The notes beneath the pieces were generated by a model, which saw nothing but the letters and a program-made list of their open reading frames with translations, made no database searches and had not been told where the DNA came from. A stretch of DNA of 64,000 nucleotides from RPQJ01 sp963706535 (GTDB lineage: Bacteria; Pseudomonadota; Gammaproteobacteria; Steroidobacterales; Steroidobacteraceae): contig CAVPMU010000024.1 of NCBI GenBank assembly GCA_963706535.1, positions 96,108 through 160,107 of the forward strand, given 5' to 3'. Numbering within the stretch: position 1 is the stretch's first letter; each line of letters begins with the position of its first letter. Position numbers and translations under genes: made by a program. Shown piece after piece: positions 57,906 to 64,000 of this stretch.

Positions 57906-58384
57906 CCAATGAACTAGCGCCCGCGCGGATCCTGCTCGTCGACGACAGCCGCATGGACGTCGAGCTCACGCTCGATGCGTTCCGCGACGGTCACCTCGAG
58001 AACCAGATCGACGTTGCCATGAGTGGACAGGCGGCGCTCGATCATCTCGCGCAGCGCTGCGGCGTCGGACCGGACGGACAGTTCCGCCCTTACCCGGACC
58101 TGATCCTGCTCGACCTCAAGATGCCCGGCATGGATGGCTTCGAGGTGTTGCGGCGCGTCAAGTCGGACCCCCTCCTGAGACGCATACCGGTCGTCGTGCT
58201 GACCTCGTCCCGCGAGGAAGGCGATCGCGCGCTGTCCTACGACACGGGCGCCAATTCCTACCTCGTGAAACCGGTGAGCTTCGATGGGTTCCTGGGCGTG
58301 GTGCGCTCGATCGAGGACTACTGGTTGTCGCTCAACGTCAGCGCCCCGATGATGGCGCGGGAGCCGCCCCGGGGCGGGCGGTAA
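57902..58384 (+). CDS. Single-domain response regulator (Rcp1-like)
   Basis: 160 aa from GTG 57902 (GTGA overlap with the kinase stop). One receiver domain only: ILLVDDSRMDVELTLDAF, the acceptor Asp in LILLDLKMPGMDGF, the Thr of VVVLTSSREEGD and Lys of YLVKPVSFDGF. No output domain, so it acts by protein contact or phosphotransfer. The PDLILLDLKMPGMDG and SPYxLVKP layout is like Rcp1 partners of membrane or phytochrome kinases. Followed 15 bp later by a REC-kinase. Confidence 0.92.
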   Translation: MTNELAPARILLVDDSRMDVELTLDAFRDGHLENQIDVAMSGQAALDHLAQRCGVGPDGQFRPYPDLILLDLKMPGMDGFEVLRRVKSDPLLRRIPVVVLTSSREEGDRALSYDTGANSYLVKPVSFDGFLGVVRSIEDYWLSLNVSAPMMAREPPRGGR

Positions 58385-58399
58385 CAAGGAGGTCGTGAA

Positions 58400-59524
58400 G
58401 TGAGCACGGGGATCCCCTCCACTGCCAGGAATGGCACACTGCGGGTGCTGATCGTCGAAGACCTGCGCAGCGACGTTGAATTGATGCTCGACGAGCTGGT
58501 GCAGGAGGGCTACGCGCCGGACTGCACGTCCGTCGCCACCGAGCGCGAGTTCGTCGCCGCCATCGTGGGACGCCCGGACGTCGTGCTGTGCGACTGGCGA
58601 TTGCCGCAGTTTTCGGGCGAGCGCGCGCTCGCGCTCAAGCAGCAGCTCGATCCCGATCTGCCCTTCGTGATCGTCTCCGGCCGGATCGGCGAGGAAGCCG
58701 CCGTGGACGCGATGCACAGCGGCGCCGACGACTACGTGCTCAAGGACCGGATCTCGCGGCTCGGCCCGGCCGTCCGCCGCGCGATCGCGTATCGCCGCGA
58801 GCTTCAGGAACGACGACGGGCCGAGTCGGCCGACCGTGCCAAGAGCGTGTTCCTCGCGTCCATGTCGCACGACCTGCGCACGCCGCTGAACGCCATCATC
58901 GGCTTCAGCTCCCTGCTGCTGACCGACGGCGTCGACGACCTGACGGCCGAGCAACGCAAGCAGTTGGAGATCATCCAGAGCTCCGGGCACCAGTTGCTCG
59001 CGCTCATCACCGACCTGCTGGACATCTCGCGGATCGAAGCGGGCGCACTCGTGCTCCATCCAGCGGTCCTGCGACTCGCGGACGTGCTGGACGAACAGTG
59101 CGAGGCCGCGAGGCTGCAGGCCGCCGAACGCGGGCTCGAACTCCGTGGACCGGCCTGTGACGCGTCGATCGTGGTGCTGGCCGACCCGAGCCGGCTGCGG
59201 CAGATCATCGGCAACCTGCTGGTGAACGCCATCAAGTTCACCGACCACGGCAGCATCGGTGTCTCGGCGGAGGGCGTGCAGGACATGGCGCGCGTCGTGA
59301 TCCAAGACACCGGGGTCGGGATTCCCGGCGAAGACCTGGGCACGGTCTTCGACCTGTTCAGCCGCGGCGCGCGGCAGGGCGATCCCTCGCGGGAAGGCAC
59401 GGGACTCGGCCTCGCCATCTGCAAGCGACTCGTAGACGCGATGGGCGGCACCATCGGCGTGGAGAGCCATCCCGGCCGGGGCAGTCGGTTCTGGTTCACG
59501 GTTCCGCTCGCCGCTGCCGGGTGA
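58400..59524 (+). CDS. REC-histidine kinase hybrid
   Basis: 374 aa from GTG 58400 with a near-perfect Shine-Dalgarno (AAGGAGG). N-terminal receiver (VLIVEDLRSDVELML; acceptor in VLCDWRLPQFSG; DDYVLKDR) joined directly to HisKA (SMSHDLRTPLNAIIGFS) and HATPase (LLVNAIKFTD, DTGVGIP, GTGLGLAICKRL). No membrane segments. It could be phosphorylated by the upstream CHASE3 kinase or its regulator and relay onward. Third gene of the CHASE3 kinase / Rcp1 / REC-kinase operon. Confidence 0.92.
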   Translation: MSTGIPSTARNGTLRVLIVEDLRSDVELMLDELVQEGYAPDCTSVATEREFVAAIVGRPDVVLCDWRLPQFSGERALALKQQLDPDLPFVIVSGRIGEEAAVDAMHSGADDYVLKDRISRLGPAVRRAIAYRRELQERRRAESADRAKSVFLASMSHDLRTPLNAIIGFSSLLLTDGVDDLTAEQRKQLEIIQSSGHQLLALITDLLDISRIEAGALVLHPAVLRLADVLDEQCEAARLQAAERGLELRGPACDASIVVLADPSRLRQIIGNLLVNAIKFTDHGSIGVSAEGVQDMARVVIQDTGVGIPGEDLGTVFDLFSRGARQGDPSREGTGLGLAICKRLVDAMGGTIGVESHPGRGSRFWFTVPLAAAG

Positions 59525-59567
59525 CGCCCCGCCCGCCGCGAGTGAGCCTGCCTATGCCAGCCATCGG

Positions 59568-59579
59568 CAATACGTATTG
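59568..59579. promoter_or_regulatory. 12-bp palindrome upstream of katG
   Basis: CAATACGTATTG, perfectly symmetrical, 65-76 bp before the katG ATG. It does not match the OxyR ATAG-N7-CTAT pattern. It may be an operator of another peroxide or iron regulator, or a chance palindrome. Confidence 0.35.
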
Positions 59580-59643
59580 GATCGAAGGCCACCATGGAAC
59601 TACAGTCCCCCAACACCACCGCCGATCAAGGAAGGAACCCGCC

Positions 59644-61854
59644 ATGTCGACCGAAGCGAAGTGCCCGTACGCCCCCCCGATGCACGGTGCGAGAACCCGC
59701 CTGGGCGCCCAATCGAACAGCGACTGGTGGCCCGACCGGCTGAACGTCCAGATGCTGCACCAGCACTCGGCGAAGTCGAACCCGCTGGGCGAGCAGTTCG
59801 ACTATGCGGAAGAGTTCAGGAAGCTCGACCTCGCCGCGCTCAAGAAGGACCTCTACGCGCTGATGACGGACTCGCAGGACTGGTGGCCGGCGGACTGGGG
59901 CCACTACGGCGGACTCTTCATCCGCATGGCCTGGCACAGCGCGGGCACCTACCGCGTCTCGGACGGGCGTGGCGGCGGCGGCAGCGGCAACCAGCGTTTC
60001 GCGCCGATCAACAGCTGGCCCGACAACGGCAACCTCGACAAGGCACGGCGGCTGCTGTGGCCCATCAAGAAGAAGTACGGCAACAAGATCTCGTGGGCCG
60101 ACCTCATGATCCTCGCCGGCAACTGCGCGCTCGAGTCGATGGGGTTCGAGACCTTCGGCTTCGGCGGCGGCCGCGAGGACATCTGGGAGCCCGAGGACGA
60201 CGTCTACTGGGGCGCCGAGAGCGAGTGGCTCGCGACCAGTGACAAGGCCGGGAGCCGCTACACCGGCGACCGCGTGCTCGAGAATCCGCTCGCCGCGGTG
60301 CAGATGGGCCTGATCTACGTGAACCCCGAGGGACCGGACGGCAACCCCGACCCGGTGGCGTCGGGCCGCGACGTGCGCGAGACCTTCGCCCGCATGGCGA
60401 TGAACGACGAGGAGACCGTGGCGCTGGTGGCCGGCGGCCACACCTTCGGCAAGGCACACGGTGCCGGTGATCCCGCGCTCGTCGGCCCCGCGCCCGAGGG
60501 CGCCCCGCTCGAGGAGATGGGCCTCGGCTGGAAGAACGCGTTCGGCAGCGGCAAGGGCGTGCACGCCACCACGAGCGGCATCGAAGGCGCGTGGAAGCCC
60601 AACCCGACCAAGTGGGACATGGGTTACTTCGACATGCTGTTCGGCTACGAGTGGGAGCTGGTCAAGAGCCCCGCGGGCGCCCACCAGTGGCGGGCGAAGG
60701 ACGTGAAGCCCGAGCACATGATTCCCGACGCGCACGATCCGTCCAAGAAACACGCGCCGATGATGACGACGGCGGACATGTCGATGCGCCTCGATCCGAT
60801 CTACGAGAAGATCTCGCGCCGCTTCCACAAGGATCCGCAGGCGTTCGCCGACGCCTTCGCCCGTGCGTGGTTCAAGCTCACCCACCGCGACATGGGTCCG
60901 CGCGCCCGCTATCTCGGGCCCGAGGTTCCCGCTGAAGAACTGATCTGGCAGGACCCGGTGCCGGCGGTCGACCATGAACTGGTCAACGAGCAGGACATTG
61001 CGGCGCTGAAGGACAAGATCCTCTCATCGGGCCTCTCTATCCCGCAGCTCGTGACTACCGCGTGGGCGTCGGCCGCGACGTTCCGCGGATCGGACAAGCG
61101 TGGCGGCGCCAACGGTGCGCGCATTCGGCTCGCGCCGCAGAAGGACTGGGAAGTGAACCAGCCGGCGGAACTCGCCACCGTGCTGCAGAAGCTCGAGGCC
61201 ATCCAGAAGGCCTTCAATGATGCGCAGTCCGGCCAGAAGCGGATCTCGGTGGCGGATCTCATCGTGCTGGCGGGCAGCGCGGCCGTCGAAGCCGCCGCGA
61301 AGAAGGCCGGGCACACGATCACGGTGCCGTTCTCGCCCGGACGCACGGATGCCACGCAGGCACAGACCGACGTGGAATCGTTCGCCGTGATGGAGCCCTT
61401 CGCCGACGGATTCCGCAACTACCTGCGCGCGGGCCTGAAGACTCCCGCGGAAGAGCTGTTGCTGGACCGTGCACAGCTGATGACGCTGACGGCTCCCGAG
61501 ATGACGGTGCTGGTGGGCGGCATGCGCGCGCTGGGCGCGAACGTCGGGAATGCCAGGCACGGCGTTCTCACGAGCGCGCCGGGCACGCTGACGAACGACT
61601 TCTTCGTCAACCTGCTCGACATGGGCGTCGAGTGGCGTCCGTCCTCGACCGAAGGCATCTACGAAGCGCGTGATCGCGCCTCGGGCCAGGTGAAGTGGAC
61701 AGGCACGCGGGTCGATCTCGTGTTCGGCTCGAACTCCGAGCTTCGGGCGCTCGCCGAGGTCTACGCCAGTGACGACAACCGGCAGAAGTTCGTGAAGGAC
61801 TTCGTTGCGGCGTGGGCCAGGGTGATGAACCTGGATCGGTTTGATCTGGCGTAA
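59644..61854 (+). CDS. katG: Bifunctional catalase-peroxidase
   Basis: 736 aa from ATG 59644 with GGAAGGA upstream. KatG destroys hydrogen peroxide by catalase and peroxidase reactions in the cytoplasm. The distal haem pocket is in FIRMAWHSAGTYR (Arg, Trp, His). The tyrosine of the Met-Tyr-Trp cross-link is in MGLIYVNPEGPDG and the methionine in RMAMNDEETVAL, so catalase activity is expected. The proximal His is in VAGGHTFGKAHG. The second, non-haem domain is present at full length. Located after the signalling locus; no direct functional link is evident. Confidence 0.97.
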   Translation: MSTEAKCPYAPPMHGARTRLGAQSNSDWWPDRLNVQMLHQHSAKSNPLGEQFDYAEEFRKLDLAALKKDLYALMTDSQDWWPADWGHYGGLFIRMAWHSAGTYRVSDGRGGGGSGNQRFAPINSWPDNGNLDKARRLLWPIKKKYGNKISWADLMILAGNCALESMGFETFGFGGGREDIWEPEDDVYWGAESEWLATSDKAGSRYTGDRVLENPLAAVQMGLIYVNPEGPDGNPDPVASGRDVRETFARMAMNDEETVALVAGGHTFGKAHGAGDPALVGPAPEGAPLEEMGLGWKNAFGSGKGVHATTSGIEGAWKPNPTKWDMGYFDMLFGYEWELVKSPAGAHQWRAKDVKPEHMIPDAHDPSKKHAPMMTTADMSMRLDPIYEKISRRFHKDPQAFADAFARAWFKLTHRDMGPRARYLGPEVPAEELIWQDPVPAVDHELVNEQDIAALKDKILSSGLSIPQLVTTAWASAATFRGSDKRGGANGARIRLAPQKDWEVNQPAELATVLQKLEAIQKAFNDAQSGQKRISVADLIVLAGSAAVEAAAKKAGHTITVPFSPGRTDATQAQTDVESFAVMEPFADGFRNYLRAGLKTPAEELLLDRAQLMTLTAPEMTVLVGGMRALGANVGNARHGVLTSAPGTLTNDFFVNLLDMGVEWRPSSTEGIYEARDRASGQVKWTGTRVDLVFGSNSELRALAEVYASDDNRQKFVKDFVAAWARVMNLDRFDLA

Positions 61855-61903
61855 TACCATCGAAGGGCATTCGGAGTAATCTCTCGGCAGTCCCCCAGAG
61901 ATG

Positions 61904-61915
61904 ATCAACGTTGAT
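61904..61915. promoter_or_regulatory. 12-bp palindrome at the start of the small NTase-partner gene
   Basis: ATCAACGTTGAT, perfect, overlapping the ATG at 61914. Position suggests autoregulation of the two-gene toxin-antitoxin-like unit, as in many antitoxin operators. Confidence 0.4.
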
Positions 61916-62150
61916 GAAATCGCCGGGAATTCCAGCTGAGGATGGCGCGAAGACACTGGTCGCGGCCTGGCAGCGCGCACACGATGCCCTGGAGTCCGAG
62001 CGCCAGGGCAAGCTGCGCCACTTGAGCGAACGGGACTCGGCGCAGTGCTTCGCGCGGCTGTTGCGACTGTCGACGCCGTATCCGTTGCGGGAAAGCAGTG
62101 GACTGGTGGAGCAGCAACGCATCTTCGCGCGCTTGCGCAAGCAGGCATGA
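61914..62150 (+). CDS. Small protein paired with a nucleotidyltransferase (antitoxin-like)
   Basis: 78 aa from ATG 61914 (TTG 61911 in the same frame is possible). Charged, helical: KTLVAAWQRAHDALESERQG, then LRHLSERDSAQCFARLL and SGLVEQQRIFARLRK. I recall similar small proteins of unknown function encoded just before AbiEii-like nucleotidyltransferases. The stop overlaps the next start in an ATGA. A role as antitoxin or partner is inference from position and size. Confidence 0.65.
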   Translation: MKSPGIPAEDGAKTLVAAWQRAHDALESERQGKLRHLSERDSAQCFARLLRLSTPYPLRESSGLVEQQRIFARLRKQA

Positions 62151-62728
62151 GTCTCGGACCGGTCTTCGATGCAGCCCTGGCCGCACAGGCTGCCTGCCAG
62201 AGGATCGGCCTGCCATTCTGCATCATCGGCGGCGTCGCCCCGCAGCGCTGGGGCGAGCCCCGCTTCACCGCCGATGCCGATCTCTCCGTGCTGGTTGAGC
62301 CGGGCGGGGAAGCCCAGGCAGCCCGAAACCTGCTTGCCGAACTTCCCGCGCGAATCGACGACGCAGCCGGCTTCGCCGGGCGCACCCGGGTGGTGCTGCT
62401 GCGCTCGGACCAGGGCGTGGGCATCGATGTCGTCCTGGCCGGTCTGCCGTATGAAGCCCGGGTCGTCGACCGTTCCAGCACCTGGCGACTCGACGATTCG
62501 ACGACGCTCCGGACCTGTTCGGCTGAAGACCTGCTGGTGATGAAAGCATTCGCGGCGCGCGACAAGGATTGGGCGGACGTGACCAGCATTCTCGAACGCC
62601 AGGGCCCCGGGCTCGATCTGGACCTGGTGCGCCGGGAGCTTCGTCCGCTGATTGAAGCCAAGGAACAACCCGAAATTGCCGCGCAGCTCGAGCGTCGGAT
62701 CGAACGCCACATCGGCAAGCGCGGGTGA
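62147..62728 (+). CDS. AbiEii-like nucleotidyltransferase
   Basis: 193 aa from ATG 62147, overlapping the preceding stop (ATGA). The N-terminal NTase core has CIIGGVAPQRWGEPRFTADA followed by D, the GG ... T.DhD motif of the AbiEii/DUF6036 type, with the later carboxylate in GIDVVLAGLPYEA and SAEDLLVMKAFAARDKDW. AbiEii-type proteins are toxins or tRNA-modifying enzymes in type IV toxin-antitoxin systems; this one is shorter than AbiEii itself. A strong hairpin terminator follows 12 bp after the stop. Antitoxin candidate is the upstream small gene. Confidence 0.82.
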   Translation: MSLGPVFDAALAAQAACQRIGLPFCIIGGVAPQRWGEPRFTADADLSVLVEPGGEAQAARNLLAELPARIDDAAGFAGRTRVVLLRSDQGVGIDVVLAGLPYEARVVDRSSTWRLDDSTTLRTCSAEDLLVMKAFAARDKDWADVTSILERQGPGLDLDLVRRELRPLIEAKEQPEIAAQLERRIERHIGKRG

Positions 62729-62740
62729 TCCATCTCCCAG

Positions 62741-62771
62741 AATCACCGCGTGACCTGCGGTGATTAGTTTG
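62741..62771 (+). terminator. Hairpin terminator after the nucleotidyltransferase gene
   Basis: AATCACCGC-(GTGACCT)-GCGGTGATT: perfect 9-bp stem with a 7-base loop at 62741-62765, followed by AGTTT. The T-tract is weak, so efficiency is uncertain. Confidence 0.6.
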
Positions 62772-62776
62772 CCACT

Positions 62777-62816
62777 GCGGAGAATGCAACGCATAAGCTC
62801 CGCATGAAAAGCGGAG
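62777..62816 (+). promoter_or_regulatory. Mutually exclusive hairpins around the Fic start codon
   Basis: GCGGAG (62777-62782), CTCCGC (62798-62803) and GCGGAG (62811-62816) flank the ATG at 62804. CTCCGC can pair upstream, freeing the start, or downstream, placing AUGAAAA in a tight loop. It could tune translation; six-base stems make this tentative. Confidence 0.35.
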
Positions 62817-63629
62817 ATTACAAGTGCATCTGGCAGGCGAACGACTGGCCGAACTGGCGCTTCGACCTGGCAGCACTTGCCGGCCCAATGGCCGAGGTCA
62901 GTCGCGCCCAAGGGCACTTGATGGGGCGCCTCGCCGACGTGGGCATGGCGTTACGCGACCAGGCGAGCCTCTCCGCGCTCACCGACGAGGTGGTCAAGAC
63001 CAGCGAGATCGGAGGCGCCGCCTGCCGATCGCCTGGAGGCCGAAACCGGTCGATTCCTCGACTGGGTGAATGGCGCGTCGAACGAACCGCCGCTGCTCAA
63101 GGCCGGCCTCGGCCATCTGTGGTTCGTCACCCTGCACCCGTTCGACGACGGTAACGGCCGCATCGCCCGGGCCATCGGAGATCTGCTGCTGGCGCGCGCC
63201 GACGGCAGCCCGCAACGCTTCTATAGCCTGTCGGCGCAGATTCAGCGGGAACGCTCGGCCTATTACGACATCCTGGAGCGGACCCAGAAGCGGTCGATGG
63301 ATGTGACGGACTGGCTCGCCTGGTTTCTCGACACCCTTCATCGCGCCGTCGACCAGGCACAGCACACGCTCGATGCCGTGCTGGTCAAGACACGGTACTG
63401 GCAGCGCTGGGCCACGATGCCGCTGAGCGAGCGGCAGGTGAAGTTGCTGAACCGACTGCTCGACGGCTTCGAGGGCAAGCTCACCAGCAGCAAGTGGGCA
63501 GCCATTGCGAAGTGTTCGCCGGACACCGCCCTGCGCGACATCAGCGACCTGCTCGAGCGCGGCGTGCTGCGGAAATCGGCTGCCGGCGGGCGCAGTACCA
63601 GCTACGAACTGAACGACCTGCGGTCCTGA
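62804..63629 (+). pseudogene. Fic/DOC-domain AMP-transferase with large internal deletion
   Basis: The N-terminal part (IWQANDWPNWRFDLAALAGP through TDEVVKTSEI, from ATG 62804) matches the DUF4172-type start of stand-alone Fic proteins, ending exactly at the inhibitory SEIEGE position, where the sequence switches to GGAACRSP. Roughly 110-130 residues are missing and the frame changes. The catalytic half resumes as RLEAETGRFLDWVNGA and has an intact HPFDDGNGRIAR (His about 63135), then GKLTSSKWAAIAKCS and a C-terminal winged helix. An ORF starting at 63066 would keep the catalytic loop without the inhibitory helix. Fic enzymes AMPylate target hydroxyls. Decay or assembly collapse are both possible. 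Confidence 0.72.
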
Positions 63630-63637
63630 GCCGCCGC

Positions 63638-63656
63638 GGGCTCATCCACTGAGCCC
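63638..63656. terminator. Hairpin after the Fic gene
   Basis: GGGCTCA-TCCAC-TGAGCCC, perfect 7-bp stem just past the stop at 63629. No T-run follows on either strand, so termination is uncertain. Confidence 0.35.
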
Positions 63657-63734
63657 ACCGTCTGCGACTATTTCCTCCGATGCCCGCCCTCCAGTCTTCC
63701 TTGGCCCCATGTTGGGCAGTTACATCCTCCTTTG

Positions 63735-64000
63735 TCAGGGACGAGCCCGCCCTCTCGATCGTGCGTTCATGTAGCTGCGCAGCACCGCGTTCATGCGGGA
63801 CTGGTAGCGCGGGCCGCGTTCCTTGAACCAGGCCAGCACGTCTTCGTCGATGCGCAATGACACCGCCTGCTTCCGGACCGGTTCAACCAGCTCCGCCGAG
63901 TCCCAGAAATCATGGGGAAGCCCGGACAGCTCCGGCGGCGAGCTGTCGCGCACCTCGGTTTCGGACATGCCGCGGAGCCGATCAAGGTCCGCGCGGCCGC
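63735..64000 (-). CDS. brnA: BrnA-type antitoxin, 5' end outside the window
   Basis: The visible protein ends in a ribbon-helix-helix-like region, VRKQAVSLRIDEDVLAWFKERGPRYQSRMNAVLRSYM, typical of BrnA, the DNA-binding antitoxin of the BrnTA pair. ATG 63968 is possible, but the frame stays open to the window edge (RADLDRLRGMSETEVRD) and BrnA proteins usually carry such an N-terminal stretch, so the true start is probably beyond 64000. The BrnT toxin gene normally lies just upstream, i.e. outside the window. Confidence 0.75.
   Translation of the reverse strand, partial: GRADLDRLRGMSETEVRDSSPPELSGLPHDFWDSAELVEPVRKQAVSLRIDEDVLAWFKERGPRYQSRMNAVLRSYMNARSRGRARP

Noticed and set aside
59521..59643. 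OxyR binding site for katG
   Set aside because: The region has a palindrome but not the spaced ATAG/CTAT pattern, so OxyR control is not claimed.

Overview
The window is a 64 kb piece of a high-GC (roughly two-thirds G+C by eye) proteobacterial chromosome. The gene set is ordinary chromosomal content: gltBD, pbpC with an alpha-2-macroglobulin lipoprotein, a FadL-type porin, katG, ppk2, an alkB homologue, several c-type cytochromes, RNA methyltransferases and two-component genes. This gene set and the codon use fit a gammaproteobacterium of the Xanthomonadales/Steroidobacterales kind, but that placement is inference. I see no rRNA, tRNA, CRISPR array, prophage, transposase or replication origin.

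Layout. 1-4.35 kb (minus): a cytochrome cluster running from a haem-c lipoprotein and a TetR regulator to a di-haem c4-type cytochrome, a MauG-like peroxidase and a secreted parallel beta-helix protein with a C-terminal haem-c site that leaves the window. 4.4-7.2 kb: alkB, two HSL-type esterases (one damaged) and rlpA. 7.2-13.7 kb: a 0.4 kb regulatory gap, then gltB-gltD (ammonia assimilation). 13.8-20.5 kb: a GGDEF-EAL protein, ppk2, an SdsA-like alkylsulfatase, a frameshifted DUF488 gene and a small unknown gene. 20.5-29.7 kb: a cytochrome P460 / MarR divergent pair with two operator palindromes, CDP-alcohol phosphatidyltransferase, acyl-CoA carboxylase beta subunit, FadL-like porin, AraC regulator, FKBP isomerase, a group II PLP decarboxylase and a broken cysteine synthase-glutaredoxin fusion. 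29.9-39.4 kb: alpha-2-macroglobulin, pbpC and a molybdopterin oxidoreductase in one run. 39.5-46.3 kb: LEA-like lipoprotein, Tat-exported amidase, ABC-F protein, THUMP methyltransferase, class I aldolase and GST.

46.4-51.2 kb is the most unusual part. A decayed AspT-type transporter is followed by a four-gene, translationally coupled electron-transfer operon (ethylbenzene-dehydrogenase-type haem-binding protein, DUF2231 membrane protein, triheme cytochrome, monohaem cytochrome). A perfect FNR/DNR-type box sits at the distance expected of a class II anaerobic promoter. The whole block lies between two direct copies of a modular ~230 bp repeat, and a broken SRPBCC gene abuts the right copy.

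51.3-59.5 kb: an RlmC-like methyltransferase overlapping a hybrid histidine kinase, an HD-GYP response regulator, and divergently a CHASE3 kinase, a single-domain regulator and a REC-kinase, forming a dense phosphorelay locus. 59.6-64 kb: katG, then a toxin-antitoxin-like patch with a small protein plus AbiEii-type nucleotidyltransferase, a Fic gene with a large internal deletion, and a BrnA-type antitoxin at the window edge.

A recurring oddity is that at least five genes (esterase, cysteine synthase-glutaredoxin, AspT-like, SRPBCC, Fic) appear to lack an internal conserved block, usually with a frameshift. Either this lineage is losing genes by short deletions or the assembly has collapsed segments; raw reads would decide.
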